Source: Lachnospiraceae bacterium | GTDB lineage: Bacteria > Bacillota > Clostridia > Lachnospirales > Lachnospiraceae | Direction of reading: 5' to 3' | DNA: 52,816 nucleotides | Assembly (NCBI GenBank): GCA_017619635.1 | Contig: JAFZRZ010000047.1 | Location: 1-52,816, forward strand | In this document: positions 14,866-23,773 of the stretch, piece after piece | How positions within the stretch are numbered: position 1 is the stretch's first letter | Layout of the letters: each line of letters begins with the position of its first letter | Made by a program: the position numbers and the translations under genes | The notes under the pieces: generated by a model | Database searches by the model: none | What the model saw: the letters and a program-made list of their open reading frames with translations, nothing else | Told to the model about the DNA's origin: nothing

Positions 14866-15927
14866 TTACAGTAACTTCTGCTCCATTGCATCGGGATCTA
14901 CCGAATACTGGATAGCTGTCTCTCTGTCGATCTTGAATGCATCATACAGCTCTTTGAGCGAATCATCCATTGTGATCATACCCATCTTACGGTTCGTCTG
15001 CATAACTGAGTTAAGCTGATGTGACTTACCTTCACGGATCATGTTCTTAACAGCGTTTGTTGTATGCAATACCTCGAATGCTGCTACTCGGCCGTCACCT
15101 TCAAGTGTAGGCATAAGCTGCTGAGATATAACTGCTTCCAGAACGGCTGCAAACTGAACTCTGATCTGCTGCTGCTGATGAGGCGGGAATACGTCGATTA
15201 CACGGTCTACGGTACTTGCTGCACCGATAGTATGCAGTGTTGAAAGAACAAGGTGTCCTGTCTCGGCTGCGGTTATGGCCGTTGAAATTGTCTCGTAGTC
15301 ACGCATCTCACCGACAAGGATAACATCGGGATCTTCACGGAGTGCAGCTCTGAGCGCATTCGCATAGGTCTCGGTATCAAGTCCGATCTCACGCTGGTTA
15401 ACGATCGAAAGGTCATGTCTGTGCAGATACTCGATAGGATCTTCCAGAGTGATGATATGTGCATCTCTTCTGTGGTTGATCGTGTTAATGATAGAAGCAA
15501 GGGTTGTTGACTTACCACTACCTGTAGGTCCTGTAACCAGGATAAGTCCACGCTTTCTGCTCCAAAGGTCGATTACTGAATCAGGAACACCCAATACTGC
15601 AGGTGAAGGAACTTCTGAGTTAACCAGACGCAATGCCATGGCTGCTGTTCCTCTCTGCTTAAATGCGTTTACACGGAAACGTCCATGTTCAGGAATTGAA
15701 TATGAGAAGTCGTGCTCACCGTGCTGCTCATATGCCCTCTTCTGCCAATCATTCATGATACAGTCAAGAAGTCTCTGTGTGTCCGCCGGCATAAGGATCT
15801 TATAGCTGGCATCTACCGGTATCAACCTGCCGTTAAGACGCATCTTCGGCGGCAATCCAACCGTAAGATGTACATCTGATGCACCGGAATCAATGGCTTT
15901 TACTAGTATCTCATCAATTTCATTCAT
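14866..15927 (-). CDS. pilT: Twitching motility ATPase PilT
   Basis: PilT is the hexameric ATPase that powers retraction of type IV pili. The 353 residues cover the family length. The N-terminal PAS-like domain has SDVHLTVGLPPKMRLNG. The core has Walker A GPTGSGKST, the Asp box IITLEDPIEY, Walker B DVILVGEMRD, and the His box TGHLVLSTLHT. The region AAETGH is where PilT and PilB subgroups are told apart. No pilus structural genes are in this window, so it would have to act on pili encoded elsewhere. It is flanked by terminators on both sides and appears monocistronic. Confidence 0.93.
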   Translation of the reverse strand: MNEIDEILVKAIDSGASDVHLTVGLPPKMRLNGRLIPVDASYKILMPADTQRLLDCIMNDWQKRAYEQHGEHDFSYSIPEHGRFRVNAFKQRGTAAMALRLVNSEVPSPAVLGVPDSVIDLWSRKRGLILVTGPTGSGKSTTLASIINTINHRRDAHIITLEDPIEYLHRHDLSIVNQREIGLDTETYANALRAALREDPDVILVGEMRDYETISTAITAAETGHLVLSTLHTIGAASTVDRVIDVFPPHQQQQIRVQFAAVLEAVISQQLMPTLEGDGRVAAFEVLHTTNAVKNMIREGKSHQLNSVMQTNRKMGMITMDDSLKELYDAFKIDRETAIQYSVDPDAMEQKLL

Positions 15928-16033
15928 AGCAATTACCCCTTACTAAAAATTTCCTTCGCTTTTCTATTCTAACACTTTTTTTCAAACATAACTACTATAA
16001 TTTTGTAAATTAATTGTAAATTAGCAAAAAGTA

Positions 16034-16068
16034 CAAAAAAAGACCTCGCATGACGGTACGAAGTCTTT
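16034..16068 (-). terminator. Intrinsic terminator after rpsT
   Basis: On the minus strand AAAGACTTCG pairs with TGCGAGGTCTTT around TACCGTCA, followed by TTTTTTT. It lies 45 bases after the rpsT stop. Confidence 0.85.
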
Positions 16069-16112
16069 GTTATTTCGTCTATATATCCCAAATTTCTTTA
16101 AGATACGATATA

Positions 16113-16376
16113 TTAATCCATCTTGTTAACGGCCTGTGCCATACGAGAAACCTTTCTCGAAGAAGTATTCTTATGATATACTCCCTTGCTAGTAGCCATA
16201 TCAATAGATTTTGTAGCAGCTGTCAGAGCTGACTGTGCTGCAGCCTTATCACCTGATTCGATAGCTGAGTAAACCTTCTTTACAGAAGTCTTAACACCGC
16301 TCTTGATGGCTTTGTTTCTCTCTGCATTTCTTTCGCTTACAAGAATTCTCTTCTTAGCTGATTTGATGTTTGCCAC
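16113..16376 (-). CDS. rpsT: 30S ribosomal protein S20
   Basis: S20 binds 16S rRNA early in 30S assembly. The protein begins at a GTG (16376), read as methionine: M-ANIKSAKKRI is the universal S20 start, and GGAGG lies seven bases before the GTG. The longer frame to 16433 would add an unrelated leader peptide. The 87-residue product has the expected three-helix basic sequence, with RNAERNKAIKSGVKTSVKK and the C-terminal GVYHKNTSSRKVSRMAQAVNK. It has its own consensus promoter 80 bases upstream and its own terminator, and sits beside hemW and lepA, a common arrangement in Firmicutes. Confidence 0.96.
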   Translation of the reverse strand: MANIKSAKKRILVSERNAERNKAIKSGVKTSVKKVYSAIESGDKAAAQSALTAATKSIDMATSKGVYHKNTSSRKVSRMAQAVNKMD

Positions 16377-16461
16377 GTTTCTACCTCCTATAGAATAATC
16401 CACGTATACCGGTGATACATCTAAGCCGGACACGGACGATTCGATGTAAACACGCTTAATT

Positions 16462-16490
16462 ATGATAAATCATGCCCCCGTCAATGTCAA
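16462..16490 (-). promoter_or_regulatory. Sigma-A promoter of rpsT
   Basis: On the minus strand a perfect TTGACA (16490-16485) is followed after exactly 17 bases by TATCAT (16467-16462). The leader to the GTG would be about 78 bases and includes GTGTCCGG/CCGGTATAC, which could form a hairpin; S20 often regulates its own mRNA, but this is only a possibility here. Confidence 0.75.
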
Positions 16491-16554
16491 CATTTTTTTT
16501 GATTTTGTGGCTATTTTTTATCATCACTGCTCCCATCATGTTAATGACAGCCCT

Positions 16555-17850
16555 TTATAATAGGAAATTAGCCAGTACGACATTGCTCACATCTATACCT
16601 CTGTCTGTGAGTTTTATTATATCTCCGCTGTCTTCGAGCAGTTTCTGATCGGTCAGTTTTTTAATGACATCTCCGTAAACATCCTCTATGGATGTATTAA
16701 AGCGCTCTTTAAATCCCTTCTTTGATATACCCTCCATCATTCTGAGGCCCAAAAACATGAATTCTTCCATACGCTCATTTTTTGACAGTGGCTGGATCGC
16801 CTCATGATATCCTTCCTTATTAAGATAGTCTGTATCATCAGGGGCATCTTCCTCATCATCAAAGAAATATTCCGAAGTGGGGATATTATCGAGCTTCTCG
16901 CACGCTTTCATATATGTATATATATCAGAAGTGTTGCTGTAGCGTATACCGTTCATATAGCTTGCAGCTCCGACACCGAGTCCTAAATAGTCCGTACCGT
17001 TCCAGTATGATATGTTGTGACGACACTCATATCCCTTAAGACTGTAATTTGATATCTCATATCTGTGATAACCGGCTTCTTCAAGAATGCTCTTTGTCAT
17101 GTGATACATCTGACGCTCACTGTCCTCATCAGGCAGTGAAGGCCACTTTGAATAACCTGCAGGCGAATTGATACCCGAAGTATCACAGCATGAATGTGAA
17201 AGATCATCAGAGTATATCTCATAAAAAGGTGTATCCGGTTCTATTATCAGGCTGTATGCGGATATATGCTTTGGAGAAAGTGCTGTTATCTTTTCAAGCG
17301 TTTCTTTATATGAATCCACGGTCTGACCGGGGATCGCACTCATAAGATCTATATTTATGTTTTCAAATCCGGCTTCCTTTGCCTGTGAATATGTCTCCAG
17401 GAACTGTCTGTAATCATGTATGCGTCCCAAAAGCTTAAGCTCATCATCGTTTGCAGACTGCAGACCTATGCTAAGTCTGTTTATACCTGCTTTTTTATAC
17501 TGATCAAGTTTCTGTTTAGTCACGGTACCCGGATTGCACTCGATCGTGATCTCAGCTTCATTTGAAACATCAAATCTTTCCCTTATAGCATCAAGGATAT
17601 CCGTTATCACTTCCCCGTCCATCAGTGAGGGGGTACCTCCACCGAAAAATATGGTCTTAACAACAAATTGACCTTTAAAGTCAATAGAATTAAGTGCAGT
17701 ATATCCTATCTCCTTCTTTAAAGCCTCTATGTATCTGTCTGTGACATCTCTGTCAGCTTTATCGGACAAGAAATCACAGTACAGACATTTTTTCACGCAA
17801 AAGGGGATATGTATATATATCCCCAGTTTCTTCTTTTCTTCCATATGCAT
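16555..17850 (-). CDS. hemW: HemW heme chaperone (radical SAM)
   Basis: The radical SAM cluster motif is FCVKKCLYCDF near residue 18, followed by FFGGGTPSL, ITIECNPGTV, INRLSIGLQS and INIDLMSAIPGQT. These fit HemW, the coproporphyrinogen-oxidase-like family now regarded as a heme chaperone rather than an oxidase. The C-terminal HemW domain has GLRMMEGISKKGF. At 431 residues it is longer than usual because of two extra acidic loops, one around residues 210-235 (with a CC pair) and one around 330-350 (DDEEDAPDDTDY). GAGG precedes the ATG. It follows lepA by 66 bases on the same strand. Confidence 0.9.
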   Translation of the reverse strand: MHMEEKKKLGIYIHIPFCVKKCLYCDFLSDKADRDVTDRYIEALKKEIGYTALNSIDFKGQFVVKTIFFGGGTPSLMDGEVITDILDAIRERFDVSNEAEITIECNPGTVTKQKLDQYKKAGINRLSIGLQSANDDELKLLGRIHDYRQFLETYSQAKEAGFENINIDLMSAIPGQTVDSYKETLEKITALSPKHISAYSLIIEPDTPFYEIYSDDLSHSCCDTSGINSPAGYSKWPSLPDEDSERQMYHMTKSILEEAGYHRYEISNYSLKGYECRHNISYWNGTDYLGLGVGAASYMNGIRYSNTSDIYTYMKACEKLDNIPTSEYFFDDEEDAPDDTDYLNKEGYHEAIQPLSKNERMEEFMFLGLRMMEGISKKGFKERFNTSIEDVYGDVIKKLTDQKLLEDSGDIIKLTDRGIDVSNVVLANFLL

Positions 17851-17916
17851 GGACCTCTTTGTGACACATTCGTCATAAATCGTCTTTTGTATGTTGACTA
17901 AAGTTTGAAGTTTCCT

Positions 17917-19731
17917 CTAGTCTTCGTCAAGTTTCAAAACACTCATGAAGGCCTTCTGCGGTATCTCCACATTTCCTATCTGGCGCATACGCTTCTTACC
18001 TTCTTTCTGTTTTTCAAGAAGTTTCTTCTTTCGTGTGATATCACCGCCGTAACACTTTGCAAGGACATCCTTTCTCATTGCTTTAACTGTCTCTCTCGCG
18101 ATGACCTTACCTCCGACTGCTGCCTGGATGGGTATCTCAAACAGGTGTCTCGGGATCTCTTCCTTTAATTTCTCACACATCTTTCTTCCACGCTCATAAG
18201 CACTGTCCTTATGCACGATAAACGAAAGCGCGTCAACTTCTTCCTTATTTATCAGTATGTCAAGTTTGACAAGTTCAGCCTTTTCATAGCCCTTAAGATC
18301 ATAATCAAATGAAGCATAACCTCTTGAACGGCTCTTCAGAGCATCAAAGAAATCATATATTATCTCATTTAACGGAAGCTCATATTTAAGGAGCACTCTG
18401 GTCTCCTCCATGTAGTCCATGCTTATATGTCTTCCGCGTCTTTCCTGACAAAGCTGCATGATGGCACCTATAAATTCCGTTGTCACCATGATCTCAGCAT
18501 TGACGATGGGCTCCTCCATATAGTCTATCTCTGAAGGATCCGGGAGATTTGAGGGATTGGTAAGCTCTATCATCTCTCCGTTTGTCTTATATACCCTGTA
18601 GATAACACCGGGAGCTGTGGTCACAAGATCGAGATTATATTCTCTTTCGAGTCTCTCCTGTATTATCTCAAGATGCAAAAGTCCCAAAAATCCGCACCTG
18701 AAACCAAAGCCAAGGGCTATAGATGTCTCGGGTTCAAAATGAAGTGAGGCATCATTTAACTGAAGCTTTGCGAGCGCATCCTTAAGATCCTCATATTTTG
18801 CACTGTCTGCGGGATACATTCCGCAATATACCATAGAATGAACTTCCTTGTAGCCCGGAAGCGCCTCTTTGCAGGGATTCTCATCATCGGTTATCGTATC
18901 ACCGACAGCGGTATCCTTTACGTTCTTGATCGAAGCTGTTATATATCCGACCATACCTGCGCTCAATTCATCACACGGTATGAACTGTCCGGCACCAAAG
19001 GTTCCCACTTCCACTACTTCACATACAGCACCGGTAGCCATCATCCTTATCCTGCTGCCTCTGCTGACATGTCCGTCCATCAGTCTGCAGAATACTATGA
19101 CACCGCGGTATGAATCATAAAGCGAATCAAATATGAGTGCCTTGAGCGGAGCATCGGGATCACCGTTTGGCGGTGGGATCTTAGCAACTATCTGCTCAAG
19201 CACATCTTCTATACCTGTACCGTTTTTTGCACTTATCAAAGGAGCATCCTGAGCTTCAAGTCCGATCACATCCTCTATCTCATCAATTACTCTCTGAGGT
19301 TCGGCACTGGGAAGATCGATCTTGTTTATAACAGGAAAAACATCCAGGTTATGATCGAGTGCAAGATACACATTTGCAAGTGTCTGTGCCTCTATACCCT
19401 GTGCGGCGTCAACAACAAGGATTGCTCCGTCACATGCTGCCAAAGATCTGCTGACCTCATAGTTAAAATCCACATGTCCGGGAGTATCGATCAGATTAAA
19501 GATATACTCCTGTCCGTCGTTTGCCTTGTAGACCGTTCTTACGGTCTGGGCCTTTATGGTGATACCTCTTTCTCTCTCGATATCCATGTTATCAAGGACC
19601 TGCTCCTGCATCTCACGCTGGGTCAGAAGTCCTGTTTTTTCTATTATCCTGTCCGCCAATGTGGACTTTCCGTGGTCGATATGCGCAACTATACAGAAGT
19701 TACGTATCTTCGACTGATCTACTCTAGCCAT
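17917..19731 (-). CDS. lepA: Elongation factor 4 (LepA)
   Basis: LepA is a ribosomal GTPase that helps translation initiation or recovery of stalled ribosomes. The 604-residue sequence has the G1 motif [10 protein letters not shown]2 [14 protein letters not shown]3 DTPGHVDF and G4 NKIDLP, then the LepA-specific features [17 protein letters not shown] and the C-terminal [16 protein letters not shown] followed by [13 protein letters not shown]. Length and motifs match the family closely. It lies 17 bases after the WG-repeat membrane protein gene, so lepA is probably co-transcribed with envelope genes upstream and with hemW downstream. Confidence 0.96.
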   Translation of the reverse strand: MARVDQSKIRNFCIVAHIDHGKSTLADRIIEKTGLLTQREMQEQVLDNMDIERERGITIKAQTVRTVYKANDGQEYIFNLIDTPGHVDFNYEVSRSLAACDGAILVVDAAQGIEAQTLANVYLALDHNLDVFPVINKIDLPSAEPQRVIDEIEDVIGLEAQDAPLISAKNGTGIEDVLEQIVAKIPPPNGDPDAPLKALIFDSLYDSYRGVIVFCRLMDGHVSRGSRIRMMATGAVCEVVEVGTFGAGQFIPCDELSAGMVGYITASIKNVKDTAVGDTITDDENPCKEALPGYKEVHSMVYCGMYPADSAKYEDLKDALAKLQLNDASLHFEPETSIALGFGFRCGFLGLLHLEIIQERLEREYNLDLVTTAPGVIYRVYKTNGEMIELTNPSNLPDPSEIDYMEEPIVNAEIMVTTEFIGAIMQLCQERRGRHISMDYMEETRVLLKYELPLNEIIYDFFDALKSRSRGYASFDYDLKGYEKAELVKLDILINKEEVDALSFIVHKDSAYERGRKMCEKLKEEIPRHLFEIPIQAAVGGKVIARETVKAMRKDVLAKCYGGDITRKKKLLEKQKEGKKRMRQIGNVEIPQKAFMSVLKLDED

Positions 19732-19748
19732 AATGCTTCCTATCTGTC

Positions 19749-21848
19749 TTACTTGTTTTTCTTATCCTTTGAATCGGGAGTTACATCAGCTTCCGGTGTG
19801 GTCTTAGCTCCCGATGATGTGGTCTTTGATCCTGTAGGATCCTCACGAAGGGATTTAAGCATATATCTTCTTATGCCGTCCTTTGCGCTTACGATGAACA
19901 CATCTCCTGCAACATCGACATCGTCTGCCGCACCTATCTCCTCAACATCCTTAAACTGATCATCGATGATGACAGCCTTTCCTTCCTTTATAACGAGTGC
20001 ATATCCGTTAACAAAAGATGTCGCATCATCGTATGTATCCTTTGTCTCCTTGCCCTTGCGGTCGATATATCCGTATTTGTTGCCGTCCCTGTACATCCAG
20101 TAATCGGCCTCACAGATATTGATCTCCTCATGGATCGAAAGAACGATCTTGTCTGTCAATGTCTCCACTGTCATGCCCTGACCCTTGGAGATATCTATAA
20201 GCACATCTCTGTCACCGATCTTAAGAACCATGTTTGGTCCAAGGTTATAATATTTCTCACCGTCAAATATGAAGCCCTTTGCTTCAACGGCACCGTTATT
20301 GAAATTACCGAGGACAAAGCCCTTCTTCTGATCTGCCTTCATAAAGGCTGTATCAAGATCTGCGTACCATACGCCCTTATCCGTATACCAGGAATATGAA
20401 TCCTCAACATCGAGAAGATCCTTATATACAAAGTATCCTCCGTTGGGGGCATTCAGTATCTCGTTCATGTGATAAACGGGACCTGCGCTCACATCTATCT
20501 CGTTCTCATCCTCTTCGGCCTCGTCCTTTTCCTCTGTATCTGTATCAGTCAGTTCCTCGTCTTCCTTTTCCTCTTCGGTCTGGTCGATATCGTTTTCCTC
20601 TTCATCGGTGTTTTCCTCATCATCGATGCTCTCGTCATCCTCTATCTCGTTGCCGTCCTCGTCATACTTCTTTTCCTTGACCTTTTTCTTGGTGGTAGAC
20701 TTCTTGGTCTTCTTTATAACGACTTTATTCTCCTCTTTCCACTTTGCGACTTCTTCGTCAAACTCATCAATGCCAGGCACCTTGGCAAACCATGTGACCT
20801 TGCCCTTCTCATCCATTGTTCCGCAGAAAAGGTTTGTGGGATTGGTATCCTGGTCCTCTGTAGGCACTGCAGTGAAGCCCATAACTGATGTGATACCGTT
20901 CTTAAAGCCGTTCATTGAGAACTGATCGTTCACATACAGCACAAGGAATGCTTTTGAAGGACTTGCAAGTTTATAGTATTCTATCCTGTTCTTTCTGGCA
21001 TCCTGGGGATCCTCTTTTGCGAGCATGTATACGCTTCCGGAAGCCAGTACCGCATCATTTCCCTCATAAAGCTTCTTTCCCGTATTGTCAAATAATGTAT
21101 ATGTAGTGGTGACCTCCTCATATGAGTAAGTCGTACCGTCCTGTTCCTTTGTGACACTTTCGGTCTTGCTGTTTGAAAGAGCAAACATACCCTCTTTAGT
21201 GGGATACTCTTCGATCTGCGCATATTTAAGAGGAACTATCTCCTTGCCTTCATAATCTATGGCACCGTAAAGCTCACCCTTGCGTACCAAAACTGTACCG
21301 CCATCAGCATAAACACACTCATCATATCTGGCATTACCCTGAACGACTCCGAGTATGCTCTCAACGGGAGGCTCCTCTTCAACGACCTGGGGTGTTATCG
21401 GAGCATATGTTACTTTCTCAGGTTCCTCTGTTGGTATCGCAACAGAGATGACAGGATCCTCCTTATCTATCGCTGTGTTCTTTCCACCCATGAGTGAAGC
21501 TGCATATAAAGCTGCGATTATTATGAACACACCGCCTGCAGCAACAACACCGATCTTTATCTTCTTTGCGATATCGGCTTTTTTGTCTGCTTCCTCTTCA
21601 GGTGTCTGGCCATCTCCCTCGCCTTCAGGAGTTTCTTCAGCGACAGGTGTCTCAGTCTCCTCACTGACTGCCTGCTCTTTTGATCCCGCGTTTTCAGCAT
21701 TCTCTTTATCGGGAGCATCTGTACTCTCTGTGGTCTCTGAAGGCTGTTCGCTCTGATCTGCGACAGGCTTATCTTCAGTTATTGTTTCTTCAGCCGCCTT
21801 TTCGCTTTCCACTGCTTCTTCAGTTAAGTTCTCTTTGTTCTCTTCCAT
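19749..21848 (-). CDS. Membrane-anchored WG-repeat protein
   Basis: The ATG at 21848 ([11 protein letters not shown]) has GGTGG upstream and is preferred to a TTG at 21869; the product has 699 residues. Residues 1-95 are strongly acidic and cytoplasmic, residues 101-122 form one membrane helix ([18 protein letters not shown]), and the rest should lie outside. The exterior has WG-like repeats: [42 protein letters not shown] and [17 protein letters not shown]. Residues 378-450 are an odd linker, first Lys/Thr-rich then almost pure Asp/Glu. The exterior domain resembles that of the sigma-factor fusion at 48952-51123, including the terminal YDDA...NGYA pattern. Function is unknown; a surface sensor or binding role is likely. 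Confidence 0.8.
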   Translation of the reverse strand: MEENKENLTEEAVESEKAAEETITEDKPVADQSEQPSETTESTDAPDKENAENAGSKEQAVSEETETPVAEETPEGEGDGQTPEEEADKKADIAKKIKIGVVAAGGVFIIIAALYAASLMGGKNTAIDKEDPVISVAIPTEEPEKVTYAPITPQVVEEEPPVESILGVVQGNARYDECVYADGGTVLVRKGELYGAIDYEGKEIVPLKYAQIEEYPTKEGMFALSNSKTESVTKEQDGTTYSYEEVTTTYTLFDNTGKKLYEGNDAVLASGSVYMLAKEDPQDARKNRIEYYKLASPSKAFLVLYVNDQFSMNGFKNGITSVMGFTAVPTEDQDTNPTNLFCGTMDEKGKVTWFAKVPGIDEFDEEVAKWKEENKVVIKKTKKSTTKKKVKEKKYDEDGNEIEDDESIDDEENTDEEENDIDQTEEEKEDEELTDTDTEEKDEAEEDENEIDVSAGPVYHMNEILNAPNGGYFVYKDLLDVEDSYSWYTDKGVWYADLDTAFMKADQKKGFVLGNFNNGAVEAKGFIFDGEKYYNLGPNMVLKIGDRDVLIDISKGQGMTVETLTDKIVLSIHEEINICEADYWMYRDGNKYGYIDRKGKETKDTYDDATSFVNGYALVIKEGKAVIIDDQFKDVEEIGAADDVDVAGDVFIVSAKDGIRRYMLKSLREDPTGSKTTSSGAKTTPEADVTPDSKDKKNK

Positions 21849-21889
21849 AAGTTCCACCCAAATATCCAAATAATCTCATTCCATCTTTG

Positions 21890-22738
21890 TCAACGGCTGT
21901 GTCCGCCACCGTGGCCGCCACCTCCGCCGCCGCTTGAGCTGCTGGTCTGTATCTTTCTCTTTGTGACCGTCTTTCTTAGGAAAACATCTCCCTTGTGTGT
22001 AAGATTTGGTCTTCCGTTCTCAACATATGTTGTGCTGACAGTCGTTCTGACACCTGCTTTTGTTGTCCAGTTGATAAGAATATACAAAAGTGCAACAACA
22101 AGTGCGAATATCAATATATATGAAGGTCTGAAGATACGGAGCATGGACTGTGATGTGCTTCTCATGTTTCCGGGTACCAACTCAATGACCTTTGCATATG
22201 CACTGTAAAAATCATCCGCATCCGAATAATCAGTAAGATACTCAAGAGCAACATCCATGATCTCTTCAGCTTCACTTGTAGGGATCATCTCCTCTGCCAG
22301 TCCATTTGTCCAAAGCCATGAATGAACCTTGCCTGAACTCGGCTCTCTGTAGATGTTATCAACAAATATGATTATGTTGCCGTTTGGCTTATCATAGCCC
22401 ATGCTGTGCTCGGCAGCAAAATCAGCTGCATAATCCCTTACCCACTGATAAGGCTGAGAATTATATCTTCCCTCCAAAGTCTCATCAAGTGTGATGATTG
22501 CTATATCACATCCGACCTCTTCCTCGGTACTCTCTATAAGGCTCTCAAGAGCAGCCACATGAGAAGGCTCCAAGTTACCCGCAAAGTTAAACACGTTTGT
22601 TGTAAGATCGGTCTCTGTATTGTTTCTTTCTATCCCGGTTGGCTTTCCGGAACGGGCTATCCTTATACCTATGGTAACGACTGCAAGGATCGCCAGCAAT
22701 ATGAAGGGCACTTTAAAATACTTAAAAAACTTATTCAT
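21890..22738 (-). CDS. TPM-domain membrane protein with Gly-rich tail
   Basis: This 282-residue protein has an N-terminal membrane helix (residues 8-26), an exterior TPM domain (about 50-190) with ALESLIESTEEEVGCDIAIIT and GNIIIFVDNIYREPSSGKV, a second helix at about 205-227 (YILIFALVVALLYILI), and a tail of Gly, His and Ser ending GGGGGGHGGGHSR. TPM domains were first named for photosystem II repair proteins and can have phosphatase activity. The glycine-rich tail is common in bacterial members. The neighbouring zinc-ribbon gene 9 bases upstream is a frequent partner in Clostridia, which suggests one complex. Confidence 0.8.
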   Translation of the reverse strand: MNKFFKYFKVPFILLAILAVVTIGIRIARSGKPTGIERNNTETDLTTNVFNFAGNLEPSHVAALESLIESTEEEVGCDIAIITLDETLEGRYNSQPYQWVRDYAADFAAEHSMGYDKPNGNIIIFVDNIYREPSSGKVHSWLWTNGLAEEMIPTSEAEEIMDVALEYLTDYSDADDFYSAYAKVIELVPGNMRSTSQSMLRIFRPSYILIFALVVALLYILINWTTKAGVRTTVSTTYVENGRPNLTHKGDVFLRKTVTKRKIQTSSSSGGGGGGHGGGHSR

Positions 22739-22747
22739 CTTTCCCTC

Positions 22748-23746
22748 CTACATTACCAAAAGTATCGCTCTGATCAGGAAACCGAATGCAGCCATGAGGC
22801 CAAACACCGTGCATCCATAGGCAATTACCTTGCCTTTTGCCACAGGTGTCTCACCTAAAACCTTTCCTGTCTGACCATTCACATGATATTTATATTCCTT
22901 GCCCTGATAGCCGTAAATGTATTCCCATACGGGAAGCAGTGCATAATCCACGGCTTTCTTTGTAGGGCTTATAGTCTCATTGACCTCAGTTAAGGTCGCA
23001 TATCCCGATACAGAGGCATGCAGCATCTCCTGGGAGTCTTTTATGACCTTCTGCTCAGCTCTGGGAGTCAGTTCTCTTTCTCCCATGTTGTACTTTTCAG
23101 ATAAGAAACCTGACAGATATTTATCCTGATGACCTTCAAGCTCAGTGTAGTTATAGGGCTCTATAAGATCCATAAGCCCGTCGTCCATGGCAATGGATGC
23201 ATCAACAGGTACCTTGTCAAAATCGGCATTCATGGCTCTCGTTACATCATAGTAGGATGTCTCGGTATATTCATAGGAACCGTCAGACCAGTGTCTTACT
23301 TTTGTTCCGACAGCCTGATAATTCATGTCCGAATGATAATCATACATGAAAAACGGCACATAAGTTCCTTCCATCTTGTCAAGGCTCGCATTTGTCATAA
23401 AGCCCTGGGGTGTGAAAGGTCTTTTATCGAATTCTTTTCTCAAAAGATCCTTTGCCGTGTTCTTTCCAAGTTTGAACGGGATAATAAGATGCGGTTTGAA
23501 ACTTCCGGTGACTCTCTCATCTATCACAAAATAGTTACCGCAGTTTGGACATCTGGTCGCCGATGTGTGCTCCTTTATATCAACAGGCGCGCCACAGCTT
23601 GCACATGTCACCTTTAAGGTTTCCGTCAAAGCAGGCGAATCCACCTTCTCCTCCGAATCAAGCGAGTCGCAGTGAGGGCAGCACATAGCCTTCTTGTCAG
23701 GATCATATACTATATTTCCTCCGCAGTTTCTGCATTTAAAAAACAC
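22748..23746 (-). CDS. Membrane protein with two zinc ribbons
   Basis: The 332-residue protein starts with two zinc-binding knuckles: CRNCGG...CCPHC (residues 4-27) and CASCGAP...CPNCGN (residues 48-72), as in TFIIB-type ribbon proteins. The middle is a folded domain of unknown type with HLIIPFKLGKNTAKDLL and MEGTYVPFFMYDYHSDMNYQ. One membrane segment ends the protein (AYGCTVFGLMAAFGFLIRAILL). The zinc-ribbon and TPM-domain genes are a recurrent pair. It sits 27 bases after argS on the same strand. No catalytic motif is evident. Confidence 0.75.
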   Translation of the reverse strand: MFFKCRNCGGNIVYDPDKKAMCCPHCDSLDSEEKVDSPALTETLKVTCASCGAPVDIKEHTSATRCPNCGNYFVIDERVTGSFKPHLIIPFKLGKNTAKDLLRKEFDKRPFTPQGFMTNASLDKMEGTYVPFFMYDYHSDMNYQAVGTKVRHWSDGSYEYTETSYYDVTRAMNADFDKVPVDASIAMDDGLMDLIEPYNYTELEGHQDKYLSGFLSEKYNMGERELTPRAEQKVIKDSQEMLHASVSGYATLTEVNETISPTKKAVDYALLPVWEYIYGYQGKEYKYHVNGQTGKVLGETPVAKGKVIAYGCTVFGLMAAFGFLIRAILLVM

Positions 23747-23773
23747 AATATTCCTCCTCCTTCTTTCGGTTTA

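Noticed and set aside
16555..17850. Calling the radical SAM protein coproporphyrinogen III oxidase
   Set aside because: The sequence features fit HemW, the heme chaperone paralogue, and no heme synthesis genes are nearby.
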